From JANQEU01 sp965601455 (GTDB taxonomy: Bacteria; Bacteroidota; Bacteroidia; Cytophagales; Cyclobacteriaceae), in NCBI GenBank assembly GCA_965601455.1, contig OZ271831.1, forward strand, positions 682,001-746,000: 64,000 nt of DNA. Direction: 5' to 3'. How positions within the stretch are numbered: position 1 is the stretch's first letter; every line of letters starts with the position of its first letter. Below are positions 37,772 through 46,161 of this stretch, one piece after another. The position numbers were made by a program, and so were the translations under genes. The notes beneath the pieces are model-generated. The model made no database searches. It was given only the letters and a program-made list of their open reading frames with translations, and was not told where the DNA came from.

Positions 37772-39244
37772 ATGAAACGAATACTTCTTCCTTTATTAAC
37801 CATTGTGCCGATTCTACTGAGTGCACAGGAAAGAATGTTACCTGCGAATGAAACAGTTACCACCACACACCAGGTATCTATCAAAGGTCAATCCGTACCA
37901 TACAAGGCAACTACAGGAACGCAACCGGTATGGGATGAAGAGGGTAAAGTAATTGCGGCTCTTCATTTCACTTACTACGAGCGATCTGATATAAAGAATC
38001 AGTCGAGTCGACCTTTATTTATTTCTTTCAATGGTGGTCCGGGTTCCGGATCAGTTTGGATGCATTTAGCCTATACCGGACCCAAAATACTGAAGGTCGA
38101 TGACGAGGGATTTCCCATTCAACCTTACGGGGTGAAGGATAATCCAAATTCAATTTTGGATGTGGCAGATATTGTTTTTGTTAATCCGGTAAATACAGGT
38201 TATTCCAGGATATTGGATAAGGAGGTTAAACGAGAAACGTTCTTTGGAGTAAATGCAGATATAGAATACCTGGCAGAATGGATAAACACTTTTGTGACTC
38301 GTGTTAATCGATGGGAATCTCCGAAATATCTGATTGGCGAGAGTTATGGTACTACCAGGGTATCTGGTTTGGCATTGGAATTACAGAATCGTCAGTGGAT
38401 GTATTTGAATGGTGTCATATTAGTATCGCCTACATCATTAGGTATAGATCGGGACGGGCCGGTAGGCGCTGCTACAAGAGTTCCGTATTTTACAGCTGCA
38501 GCATGGTATCACAATCAATTACCAGCCGAACTCCAGTCAAGGGACCTGGAAGAACTATTGCCAGAGATAGAATCTTATGCAATAAATGAGCTTCTTCCTG
38601 TTTTGGCTAAAGGAGGTTTTGTTGATCAATCGGATAGAGAGGAAGCTGCCGAAAAGATGTCAATGTACTCAGGAATATCTACGGAATCCATTTTGCAGCA
38701 CAACCTGGAAGTTCCAACCCGATTTTTTTGGAAAGAGCTGCTTCGGGAGGAAGGATATACCGTCGGCAGACTAGATTCTCGTTACAAGGGAATCGATAGG
38801 ACCGTGGCAGGAACCAGGCCTGACTTTAATTCTGAACTTACTTCCTGGTTGCATTCATTTACGCCAGCCATAAACTACTACTACGCTAATGTGCTAAATT
38901 ATAAGACTGATATAAAGTACAACATGTTTGGTCCGGTTAGACCCTGGGATAGATCCGGAGACAATACAGGTGAAAATTTAAGGCAGGCAATGGCTCAGAA
39001 TCCATATCTTAACGTGATGATCCAATCGGGTTACTATGACGGTGCAACGCAATATTTTGACGCCAAGTATACGATGTGGCAATTAGATCCAAGTGGTAGA
39101 ATGAAGGATCGATTATCGTTTAAAGGTTACCGATCGGGACATATGATGTATCTGAGAAATGAAGATCTCATTAATGCCAATGAACACATTAGAGAGTTCA
39201 TTATTCAGTCAACGCCGTCAAACGGAGAGCCTGCCAAGTACTAG
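37772..39244 (+). CDS. Secreted serine carboxypeptidase (peptidase family S10)
   Basis: This 490-residue protein begins MKRILLPLLTIVPILLSAQ, a signal peptide; an ATG six codons upstream is less apt. The S10 hallmarks are present: FNGGPGSGSVW (oxyanion hole), the nucleophile Ser in LIGESYGTTR, the Asp in GYYDGATQYFDA and the His in YRSGHMMYLR. It should release C-terminal amino acids from peptides in the periplasm or outside the cell. The stop shares CTAG with the stop of the convergent membrane protein. Confidence 0.92.
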   Translation: MKRILLPLLTIVPILLSAQERMLPANETVTTTHQVSIKGQSVPYKATTGTQPVWDEEGKVIAALHFTYYERSDIKNQSSRPLFISFNGGPGSGSVWMHLAYTGPKILKVDDEGFPIQPYGVKDNPNSILDVADIVFVNPVNTGYSRILDKEVKRETFFGVNADIEYLAEWINTFVTRVNRWESPKYLIGESYGTTRVSGLALELQNRQWMYLNGVILVSPTSLGIDRDGPVGAATRVPYFTAAAWYHNQLPAELQSRDLEELLPEIESYAINELLPVLAKGGFVDQSDREEAAEKMSMYSGISTESILQHNLEVPTRFFWKELLREEGYTVGRLDSRYKGIDRTVAGTRPDFNSELTSWLHSFTPAINYYYANVLNYKTDIKYNMFGPVRPWDRSGDNTGENLRQAMAQNPYLNVMIQSGYYDGATQYFDAKYTMWQLDPSGRMKDRLSFKGYRSGHMMYLRNEDLINANEHIREFIIQSTPSNGEPAKY

Positions 39245-39921
39245 CGGGTAAATTTCTCTGTACCCATGATCATTGCACTGCGGTAGAAAAACCATGCAGC
39301 AATGGTCATGAGTACATGACTAATATCGAAGTGGTTGAACCATTTATGAATTCCCCATTCATTCATGAATACTAATGCTGACAAGGCTGCAAGTGCCACG
39401 CCGAAGAGTGCTTGTTTACTGGCTTGAGACTTGCTCTTGTAGTAAATAAAACTTTGAAATCCTGTCACTACGATGAGTAGACCATAGGCACTATGGACCT
39501 CAACAAAGAAAAAATTGAGTGTAGTAAAGGTGATGATTACAAAAGTGAATAGCTCAATAATGTTCAGCCAGGCGAAGAATGAAAAAATGGTTTTATTTGA
39601 TATGAAAGGCTTCGCGTACTCGATGGATGCACGTTCCAAGAGAGCGATTGAAAACATACTTGTTAACCATCCGGGAAGCTTCCACGCAAAGGAAAACAGG
39701 TATAGAAAACCGTGTCCGATTAACCCACCAACAGTGGTAGCGACTCCCATGGACAAAAAATAGTACTTCATGAAAGTAAAAAGCCTTTGAGGAGGTTTTT
39801 CCCGATGTATTCGATAAAAGGCATAGAAACAAACAGCTGAAACCATCAGGTCGGTGATGGTTGTCACTGGTTCGTCTACCCGAATACCCAGGATTTCTAT
39901 GCTTGTGTATTCGAAATCCAT
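39241..39921 (-). CDS. Seven-helix integral membrane protein of unknown function
   Basis: This 226-residue protein has about seven hydrophobic helices and short loops. Polar residues buried in or next to helices include His in GGLIGHGFLYLF, His in FVEVHSAYG, and HKWFNHFDISHV near the C-terminus. A late His-rich helix of this kind recalls the CREST hydrolase fold (alkaline ceramidase, PAQR), but the full set of Ser, Asp and His ligands cannot be assigned by eye. Related proteins in Bacteroidota are hypothetical. I do not name a function. Confidence 0.75.
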   Translation of the reverse strand: MDFEYTSIEILGIRVDEPVTTITDLMVSAVCFYAFYRIHREKPPQRLFTFMKYYFLSMGVATTVGGLIGHGFLYLFSFAWKLPGWLTSMFSIALLERASIEYAKPFISNKTIFSFFAWLNIIELFTFVIITFTTLNFFFVEVHSAYGLLIVVTGFQSFIYYKSKSQASKQALFGVALAALSALVFMNEWGIHKWFNHFDISHVLMTIAAWFFYRSAMIMGTEKFTR

Positions 39922-40025
39922 GATTTTCTGACCTTCATTTTCGGATATACCTTAAGTTAATCAAACAAAAGGGCCTTTAATCAGAAAATCAGAAAATTTG
40001 CGAAAGAGTTCGTATGAGCTGGATT

Positions 40026-40157
40026 TTAGAACTTTACCTTTTGGTTTTGCTCTCTATTGGCATATAGTCCGTTCTCAACTTTTTCTGGTTTTGTGGCAGC
40101 TATTAAGGCAATAAAAATCAGTGCAATAACAAGACGAATAATTCTAACTACTTTCAT
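40026..40157 (-). CDS. Small 43-residue protein with N-terminal hydrophobic segment
   Basis: An ATG at 40157 opens a 43-codon frame starting MKVVRIIRLVIALIFIALIA and ending in a polar tail (about residues 23-43) rich in Lys, Glu, Asn and Gln, with a TAA stop at 40026. The charge pattern, with positive residues first, a 14-residue hydrophobic core and an Ala-Ala-Thr exit, fits a secreted peptide or single-span membrane peptide. It lies in the 454-bp gap upstream of padR. The rest of the gap is AT-rich and holds the padR promoter. The coding call rests on composition only. Confidence 0.4.
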   Translation of the reverse strand: MKVVRIIRLVIALIFIALIAATKPEKVENGLYANREQNQKVKF

Positions 40158-40324
40158 TTTTCACTTCAATTTAAGTTGGATGTGGAAACTCTTAGGAAAA
40201 TAATATTCCACAAAAACAGATTATATCAAATAATAATTCTGTTATACCTTAACGAGCAATTCTAAAAAAAGTTATATTAATTCTTTGTTTAGTTTACTTT
40301 ATCAGAATCCTATGAAATTAATTA

Positions 40325-40356
40325 TTTGTTTTACAACATTTATACAAATACATTTG
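40325..40356 (+). promoter_or_regulatory. padR promoter overlapped by direct and inverted repeats
   Basis: TTTG (40325-40328), 20 nt, then TACATTTG (40349-40356) is a good Bacteroidota promoter, with the padR ATG 20 nt downstream. A 12-bp direct repeat, ATTTGTTTTACA, occurs at 40324-40335 and 40352-40363. A palindrome, CAAAT-AC-ATTTG (40345-40356), covers the -7 element. PadR regulators usually repress their own promoters through such sites, so this is the likely PadR operator. Confidence 0.55.
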
Positions 40357-40375
40357 TTTTACATAATTAAGAGAA

Positions 40376-40708
40376 ATGGCAAAATCTTATCCTGGGGAAT
40401 TTGAAGAGCTCATGCTAACAATGGTGGCAATACTGGACAGTGAAGCATATGGAAATAAGATAGTAATTGAGATCAAGGATAGGCTCAATAGGGTGGTAAG
40501 TCTTTCGGCCGTACATATTACATTGTATCGACTAGAGGATAAAGGTTTTCTGCGCTCTGATATGCGTGGTGCTACCACTAAAAGAGGAGGTAGAAGGAAA
40601 CGTTATTTTAAGATCACCAATGCTGGGATAGCTATTCTTCAGGACATGAAGACTCAACGTCAGGAACTCTGGAAATTCGTACCACAGCTTAAAATGACTG
40701 CTTCTTGA
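40376..40708 (+). CDS. PadR-family transcriptional regulator
   Basis: This 110-residue winged-helix protein starts with PGEFEELMLTMVAIL and contains the PadR core AYGNKIVIEIKDRL, then SLSAVHITLYRLEDKGFL as recognition helix and wing, and TKRGGRRKRYFKIT. PadR proteins are dimeric repressors that respond to small molecules. Its stop overlaps the TTG start of the downstream permease by 4 nt, an arrangement recurrent in Bacteroidota where the regulator controls the permease it precedes. Autoregulation is likely given the repeats in its promoter. Confidence 0.92.
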   Translation: MAKSYPGEFEELMLTMVAILDSEAYGNKIVIEIKDRLNRVVSLSAVHITLYRLEDKGFLRSDMRGATTKRGGRRKRYFKITNAGIAILQDMKTQRQELWKFVPQLKMTAS

Positions 40709-43368
40709 AAAGCAATATTCCAGAACTACCAAATTGGTGTCGAAGGTTAATCACAATGACCTCACCTTCTAATCTGATAGAGGGAATCCTGGGCGATTTG
40801 GAGGAGTATTATCAGGATCAAAAGGATCATAATGGTTCATTCAAGGCCAGGTGGTCTTTGTGGTGGGCCACATTACGTTTTATTCATCCTTATCTGCTGT
40901 TTCGAAAAGAAGTAAACTCAAAATCTGTATCAATGGGACTTTTGAAAAATCACTTACTCGTGACATGGCGTTCTTTGGGTAGGAATAAATTTTACAGTAG
41001 CGTAAATCTTTTTGGACTTTCACTCTCCATGGCATTGGTTTTTCTAAGCTATTTCTTCATTCAAAATGAACGAGCCTTTGACCATTTTCATGGCAATTCA
41101 AATCGATTATACAGGGTGGTCACTTTTCGGGTAGATTCGGAAGGAACTCCCACTCGTGAAAACAAGAGCGGTGTAGTTCCGATGCCAGTGGCCCCGATCT
41201 TAAGGGATAAGGTTACCGGAATTAAGGCATTCAGCCGGTTTGGAACTAACTCCGCGACAGTATTCAAAAAGGATACTCCTTTTGAGGAGGTCGTGGCTTT
41301 CGCCGACCCTTCTTTTCTTACCATGTTCGATTTTGATTTGCTTCAGGGCAATAAGAAAACGGCGCTTGAAGACCCATCTTCCATATTGATTTCACCCGAA
41401 ATAGCTGAGAAGTACTTTGGAGATACTGATCCATTGGAGCAGTCGATAAAGTTGATCCTTAACGATAGTGCAAAAACGTTCATCGTTAAAGGAGTTGTTG
41501 ATGATTTACGAAAGCATTCGAGTATCAGATTCGATATACTCATACCTTTTCAACGCATGGAAATGGTAACCAGTGCAAAAACAATGCAGTCCATGCGGGT
41601 AGCCTTCACTGAAAGTTACATCCTATTTGACAATCCGGTTAGCGATGGAATTTCCGAGACCCTTACAGCAGCTGTTGAAGATACTCCGGCCCCTGACGGA
41701 ACCCGGTGGATAATTGATCTTCAACCATTGACAGAAATTCATCTGGATCCTCAAATCCAAGGGATCGCTACTGTCATTAATCCTCAAAAGCTTTGGGTAC
41801 TTTCTACTCTATGTTTTCTTGTCATTTCAATTGCCATCATCAACTTCATCACCCTGTCAACTGGCCAGGCGATGACCAGAACAAAAGAAATTGGTTTGCG
41901 CAAAACCCTGGGAGCCTATCGTAATATTCTTCGTAGGCAATTAATCGCCGAGGCAATCTTCTTTTCTTTCGTGGCCGCGGCTTTTGGTGTTGTTCTTGCC
42001 ATGATTTTTAGACCGTTGTTTGATCAATATCTGGACGGTAATGTCATGATCAACCCAAAGTTCACAGATATTCTTTTCGTTTTAGGAGTTGCCGTTCTTA
42101 TCGGGTTGATATCCGGCGCATTGCAATCCAGGCTGATTATCAATTTCAGCCCTATCGCTGCGCTATCCGGCAAGAAGTTGTTTTCATCGAGAATGAGCTG
42201 GATGAATCAAGGGCTTATAATCATACAGTTTTCGTTAGCCATCTTGTTGGTTATTGGCACTGTCGTTATCCGGCAACAAATGAGTTTTATTCAAGAAAAG
42301 GATCTGGGCTATAACGAGGAAAGATTGGTTGAAATAAATCTTTTTTCAGCGGATAATCCGGAGACAAGTCAACTTCTTGTCGATCGGTTCAAAGCTGAAA
42401 TTCTTTCCCATCCACAAATAATCTCAGTTGGCGCAACAATGAATAATTTTCAGGATCCTTGGACAGAACTTTCTTTTCGGCAAAGTGATGATAGTAATGA
42501 AAACCTATTCTATAACCAGATCGACACTGAATATCTTCAAACATTAGGTATTAGTATCGTGGAAGGTGAAGGTTTTCGTGAAGGACGATCCATGTCTTCC
42601 AAGTCAATCCTGGTCAATCAGGCTTTAGTGGATCACTTCGGATGGGATGATCCGTTATCCATGCAAATTCCCGGCAAGAATTTCTCAGAAGCCCATGAAA
42701 TCATAGGTGTGGTGGAGGATTTTCACTTCAACAGTCTCCATAATGAGATAGAACCGCTGATCCTGGCTTTAGATGATGATCCTATTGCCAGTGGAATTAC
42801 AGGATTAAATACGTACGTATGGCCTTCGATGCTCAATAGGTTGGTTATTCGAATTGGACCCGGAGAACTTCAAGAGGTATTGGAGTTTCTTGAGGAAAAG
42901 TCACTTCTGGTCAATCCATCAAAACCCTTCGCCTATCAATTTGCTGATGACCTACTGGCAAAGAATTATGAAAATGAGACCAGATGGAATAAGGTCATGA
43001 ATGGATCCGCTACTTTTTCCTTGATCATTGCCTGGATGGGTCTCTTGGGGCTTACCAGACTATCTGTAAGAAAGAGGGTGAAAGAGATTGGGATAAGGAA
43101 AGTTCTTGGTTCCACTACTTATCAGGTGACCAGTCTACTTTCTAGAAGGTTTTTTATTCTTGTACTTGTGGCCAACCTTTTGGCATGGCCGTTGGCCTGG
43201 ATCGCTATAAATAGATGGTTGTCTTCATTTGCCTATCGCGTCGAGCCTTCTATGTTACTATTTGCCTTGTCTGGTTTGGGAGTGTTACTTGTTGCTCTTT
43301 CGTCAGTTGGGATTCAAGCATTCAGAGCCGCTGCTGCTAATCCGGCAAATGCTATCAAATACGAGTAA
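40705..43368 (+). CDS. MacB/FtsX-like ABC transporter permease with permease prefix domain
   Basis: This 887-residue protein has an N-terminal prefix (about 1-65: PELPNWCRRLI then LIEGILGDLEEYYQDQ) typical of permeases paired with PadR. The core is two FtsX-like halves, each with a periplasmic MacB domain (RLYRVVTFRV and a second about 400 residues later) and four-helix membrane blocks (ISIAIINFITLSTG, MGLLGLTRLSVRKRVKEIGIRKVLG). TTG at 40705 is the likely start because the prefix begins there; the first ATG is 17 codons later and would cut it. No ATPase gene is adjacent. The class usually moves lipids or peptides or senses stress, not confirmed here. Confidence 0.88.
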   Translation: MKSNIPELPNWCRRLITMTSPSNLIEGILGDLEEYYQDQKDHNGSFKARWSLWWATLRFIHPYLLFRKEVNSKSVSMGLLKNHLLVTWRSLGRNKFYSSVNLFGLSLSMALVFLSYFFIQNERAFDHFHGNSNRLYRVVTFRVDSEGTPTRENKSGVVPMPVAPILRDKVTGIKAFSRFGTNSATVFKKDTPFEEVVAFADPSFLTMFDFDLLQGNKKTALEDPSSILISPEIAEKYFGDTDPLEQSIKLILNDSAKTFIVKGVVDDLRKHSSIRFDILIPFQRMEMVTSAKTMQSMRVAFTESYILFDNPVSDGISETLTAAVEDTPAPDGTRWIIDLQPLTEIHLDPQIQGIATVINPQKLWVLSTLCFLVISIAIINFITLSTGQAMTRTKEIGLRKTLGAYRNILRRQLIAEAIFFSFVAAAFGVVLAMIFRPLFDQYLDGNVMINPKFTDILFVLGVAVLIGLISGALQSRLIINFSPIAALSGKKLFSSRMSWMNQGLIIIQFSLAILLVIGTVVIRQQMSFIQEKDLGYNEERLVEINLFSADNPETSQLLVDRFKAEILSHPQIISVGATMNNFQDPWTELSFRQSDDSNENLFYNQIDTEYLQTLGISIVEGEGFREGRSMSSKSILVNQALVDHFGWDDPLSMQIPGKNFSEAHEIIGVVEDFHFNSLHNEIEPLILALDDDPIASGITGLNTYVWPSMLNRLVIRIGPGELQEVLEFLEEKSLLVNPSKPFAYQFADDLLAKNYENETRWNKVMNGSATFSLIIAWMGLLGLTRLSVRKRVKEIGIRKVLGSTTYQVTSLLSRRFFILVLVANLLAWPLAWIAINRWLSSFAYRVEPSMLLFALSGLGVLLVALSSVGIQAFRAAAANPANAIKYE

Positions 43369-43369
43369 A

Positions 43370-43846
43370 CTAGTTCTCTAAAACCCTTGTAACCGGTTGA
43401 TGTATTACCGGGAAATTGACGGAGTTGGCTACGAAACAAAGTGAGTTGGCTTCCCGGTGTAGCTTAGCACATTCTTCAGTTTTTTCGTTATCGGTAATGG
43501 TGACAACAGGTTTCAGAATGACCTTCTCAAAATATCCGCCCCCGTCATTGGTTTCGGTCATAGTGCCTTCTGCATGATCTTCGTAATGGCTGACGATTAT
43601 CTTATTAGCGCTGCACAAATGAAGGAACCACAGCATATGACAGGAGGAGAGGCTGGCGACAAGGAGTTCTTCTGGATTATGACGAGAGGGATCACCACGA
43701 AAGCTTGGATCGGAGGATCCCAATATTCTCATTTTTCCTTCAACTTCAATATCATGGTCACGTAAATACCGTCGATAACTACTCGTCCCATCGCCAGTAT
43801 TTCCTGTCCACTTGACCTTCACACGGTATAGATGTTCTTTACCCAC
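43370..43846 (-). CDS. OsmC family protein (organic peroxide-type)
   Basis: This 158-residue protein has the OsmC/Ohr-type two-cysteine pattern, with Cys69 in LSSCHMLWFLHLC and Cys137 in NSLCFVANSVN, and HNPEELLVASLSSC as the helix-capping motif. OsmC proteins reduce organic hydroperoxides with these thiols. The closeness of its stop to that of the permease (1 nt between) is typical of this window. It starts 4 nt after the Gfo/Idh stop, so the two genes form an operon. Confidence 0.88.
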   Translation of the reverse strand: MGKEHLYRVKVKWTGNTGDGTSSYRRYLRDHDIEVEGKMRILGSSDPSFRGDPSRHNPEELLVASLSSCHMLWFLHLCSANKIIVSHYEDHAEGTMTETNDGGGYFEKVILKPVVTITDNEKTEECAKLHREANSLCFVANSVNFPVIHQPVTRVLEN

Positions 43847-43850
43847 AGTT

Positions 43851-44918
43851 CTAGAAATTACAGTCGATTACCCTTTCAGTCTCGCTGCTTTCGATGGCCA
43901 TCTCGATGAGTCGAATGTTGTTGTACGCTTGTTCAGGCTTAACAATTAAGTCCGCTGTTCCCTGGATAACATCCCGGATATTCTCATAGTATTTCCGGTA
44001 ATCGCCAGCATCTGTTTCAACTCGCTCCTTAACATCCCTTTCGCCCTCTTCGTAATGTAAAGTGCCCCAGAACTCAGGTAATTCTTTGCCCCAATGGGGG
44101 TCATTTTTTGGAGATAAGCCAGCTTTCAAGGATTCTTCCTGGGGATCTATTCCATATTTCACGAATGAACCTTGCTCACCATGAATTTGCCAGCGAGGAC
44201 CAACCTCTTTTACCAGCATACCGGACTTAAGCGTTACCTTAAACGGATCTTCATAGAATAAATCGATGTCGAAATAGTCTATCGCACTTGCAATTGATCG
44301 CTGAATTTTTACCTGCGCCTGGATCCTTTTGGGTAATCCAAATAGGAAGAAAGCCTGATCTATGATGTGAGGTCCAAGATCATATAAAATCCCGGAACCG
44401 GGTTCTGTACCCTCCCGCCAATTGTTCTTAAGAAAATTTCTGAATCGATCATAATGCAATTCAAACTCAACTAGTTTTCCGAGTTTACCGGAATCGATAA
44501 CTCTCTTAATAGTATGCAGATCACCATCAAATCTTCTGTTTTGATAAACGGAAAGAACTTTGCCTTTTGCATTCGCAATCTTGATGAGCTCTTTTGCCCG
44601 TTGCGATTTAATGGTAATTGGCTTGTCAACTACTACATGTTTTCCGCACTCCAAAGCCTCCATGGCGAGTGGAAAATGAAACTCATTGGGCGTCAAGACT
44701 ATAACAAGATCGATTTCAGGATCTTCCAGAATATTATTATTCTGAGTTGTGATGTGCACATCGGGAAAAAGTGCTTTGGCTTTTTCAATGTGATCCGTTT
44801 TGGAACTTCTTATGGTTTTGACGTTAAAGCCTTCCACACACTGCAAAAAAGGGGCATGAAATACCTGTCCAGCGGTGCCAAAACCTATGATTCCGACGTT
44901 AATTGGATTCGAGGACAT
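43851..44918 (-). CDS. Gfo/Idh/MocA family oxidoreductase, YdgJ/scyllo-inositol dehydrogenase-like
   Basis: This 355-residue cytoplasmic protein has a Rossmann motif VGIIGFGTAGQVFHAPFL, then IDLVIVLTPNEFHFPLAMEALECGKHVVVDKPIT, with DKP as the family lysine motif. The FHAP after the glycine motif and the QNRRFDGD strand resemble YdgJ/IolW-type NADP-dependent scyllo-inositol dehydrogenases. Unlike the other Gfo/Idh protein in this window, it lacks a Tat signal. It is upstream of osmC on the minus strand. The exact sugar or inositol substrate is not certain. Confidence 0.88.
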   Translation of the reverse strand: MSSNPINVGIIGFGTAGQVFHAPFLQCVEGFNVKTIRSSKTDHIEKAKALFPDVHITTQNNNILEDPEIDLVIVLTPNEFHFPLAMEALECGKHVVVDKPITIKSQRAKELIKIANAKGKVLSVYQNRRFDGDLHTIKRVIDSGKLGKLVEFELHYDRFRNFLKNNWREGTEPGSGILYDLGPHIIDQAFFLFGLPKRIQAQVKIQRSIASAIDYFDIDLFYEDPFKVTLKSGMLVKEVGPRWQIHGEQGSFVKYGIDPQEESLKAGLSPKNDPHWGKELPEFWGTLHYEEGERDVKERVETDAGDYRKYYENIRDVIQGTADLIVKPEQAYNNIRLIEMAIESSETERVIDCNF

Positions 44919-44970
44919 TTGAATTTTTGATTTATCCTCAAGCTAAATAGAAAGCAGTAAAAGCTGAAGC

Positions 44971-45642
44971 CTAATCCCGTCTTTTGAAGGAGTATCCAAC
45001 GGAGAATGCTACGAATCCTTCGTCACTAAATTCACCATCAAAAATATTTCCACTTCGACCGTGATTAAGGCTCAATGAAAAATTGAAACCTTTTTTTCCA
45101 ATGTAGTTCATACCTACAGGTATACGAAAACTCATTCCTTCCTCAAAAAAACCTCCACCTTCGGTCAGCATAAAGCCTACAAATGGGGAAAGAGACTTTT
45201 CGGATTCAGTAGAGTTGAAGTGGTATCTGGCTCCTAATCCAATATTTAAGCCACCATCCAATTCTACTGTTTCAGCTTGTAATTCTATTTTCGGGTTGAC
45301 AAAATGTCCCAGTCGGGAATAGATCGAACCCTCATTCTCGTACGAGACCCCTACACCGAGGGCAATAGAAGTAGGTCTAACGAACCTTGGGTTATCCCAT
45401 AATTCATTCTTTTCCGAAGTACCGTTTCGGTAGTCTATTGAAATGACTCGTGATTTACTCACAACAAAATCTGGCCCATCAGGAAAGTCTTCTCTCTTAT
45501 ATGTAATCTCTTTTTCCGTGTTCTTTATGATTGCAGCATTAATCTTCTCACCATTAGAAAGCGTGATTAAATCCTGAGCATTGATGTAAGTGGTTAAACC
45601 CATCAGAAAGGCTAATGATATCGTTTTAATCCATAGTTCCAT
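44971..45642 (-). CDS. Outer-membrane beta-barrel protein, hypothetical
   Basis: This 223-residue protein has a signal peptide (MELWIKTISLAFLMGLTTYINAQ). Residues 25-75 form a short beta-domain (DLITLSNGEKINAAIIKNT and VVSKSRVISIDYRNG) of a kind often attached to Bacteroidota surface proteins. The rest alternates amphipathic strands ending in VAFSVGYSFKRRD, an outer-membrane barrel terminus. No enzymatic motif is seen. Upstream, 65 nt away on the same strand, is a 49-codon ORF preceded by a putative WYL operator, so the gene may belong to that regulon. Confidence 0.75.
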   Translation of the reverse strand: MELWIKTISLAFLMGLTTYINAQDLITLSNGEKINAAIIKNTEKEITYKREDFPDGPDFVVSKSRVISIDYRNGTSEKNELWDNPRFVRPTSIALGVGVSYENEGSIYSRLGHFVNPKIELQAETVELDGGLNIGLGARYHFNSTESEKSLSPFVGFMLTEGGGFFEEGMSFRIPVGMNYIGKKGFNFSLSLNHGRSGNIFDGEFSDEGFVAFSVGYSFKRRD

Positions 45643-45707
45643 ATATGGAGACCAAACGAAATTGATTTTAGTGTAGTTGCCCCAGATACCGTTTTTTATG
45701 AAAAAAA

Positions 45708-45857
45708 CTAAAACCTGTATAATGAAGGATTCTCCAATGCTTGTTTTATGTGTGTCTTTTTTATTCTTTCATTAGAAAAGCTGTACCTATCCAGGTCTTT
45801 AGAAGGAATAAGAGATAGCCTTGCCATAGTTTTCAAAGTCATTCTATTGTTTTTCAT
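45708..45857 (-). CDS. 49-residue basic small ORF, possibly regulated by the WYL protein
   Basis: An ATG at 45857 opens a frame MKNNRMTLKTMARLSLIPSK that ends ...ALENPSLYRF at 45708. It is basic, has no Cys and no signal peptide, and ends with a plausible amphipathic helix. It lies 39 nt downstream (on the minus strand) of a palindrome that matches the one before the WYL gene, and 65 nt upstream of the barrel gene on the same strand. No family was recognised. Coding status is supported by context and length only, and the leader-like N-terminus does not prove a peptide natural product. Confidence 0.4.
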   Translation of the reverse strand: MKNNRMTLKTMARLSLIPSKDLDRYSFSNERIKKTHIKQALENPSLYRF

Positions 45858-45896
45858 GCCTGTTTCGTTTTATTGATGATACAAACAAAAACACAA

Positions 45897-45919
45897 GTTG
45901 TTCGCTAGTTCCGAACAAC
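45897..45919. promoter_or_regulatory. Palindromic operator, left copy (WYL regulator candidate site)
   Basis: GTTGTTCG-CTAGTTC-CGAACAAC is a perfect 8-bp inverted repeat with a 7-nt centre. A 26-bp window from 45898 matches 22 of 26 bases of the window at 46116-46141, giving a shared core GTTCGnTnnTTCCGAAC. It lies 39 nt upstream of the small ORF on the minus strand. Confidence 0.6.
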
Positions 45920-45940
45920 TGAAAATACTACTTATTCAAT

Positions 45941-45977
45941 AAAAAAAACCGATGCCTTTTTGGTAATGACATCGGTT
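45941..45977 (-). terminator. Orphan minus-strand terminator between the two operators
   Basis: An 8-bp stem AACCGATG/CATCGGTT (45947-45954 with 45970-45977) and a 15-nt loop is followed on the minus strand by a run of eight U residues. The plus strand has no U-tract after the stem. No gene on the minus strand ends here, so it may end a small RNA that starts near the right operator. The rest of the 46000-46110 segment shows no ORF, only a small CGTTG/CAACG hairpin (46082-46096). Confidence 0.6.
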
Positions 45978-46117
45978 CTAATGGTGGTTATGAAAAGTGG
46001 TTTCAGGATTACTTCCGGATAGGTTTAAATTCAACACCCAGAGGCGGAAGAAATCAACGGATGAGATTATACACTCAGAGACGTTGACTACCAACGGTAC
46101 AAGATTAATACCTACTT

Positions 46118-46134
46118 GTTCGGTTATTCCGAAC
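46118..46134. promoter_or_regulatory. Palindromic operator, right copy upstream of the WYL gene
   Basis: GTTCGG-TTATT-CCGAAC is a perfect 6-bp inverted repeat with a 5-nt centre, located 27 nt before the WYL ATG at 46162. It shares the core GTTCGnTnnTTCCGAAC with the left copy, spaced about 220 bp away. Position and pairing suggest autoregulation by the WYL protein. Confidence 0.6.
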
Positions 46135-46161
46135 TACTGAATCGTTTGCTTATTTTTGGGT

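Noticed and set aside
45708..45857. 49-residue ORF as a lanthipeptide precursor
   Set aside because: No Cys, no modification enzyme nearby and no clear leader motif; only the small size and context suggest it.
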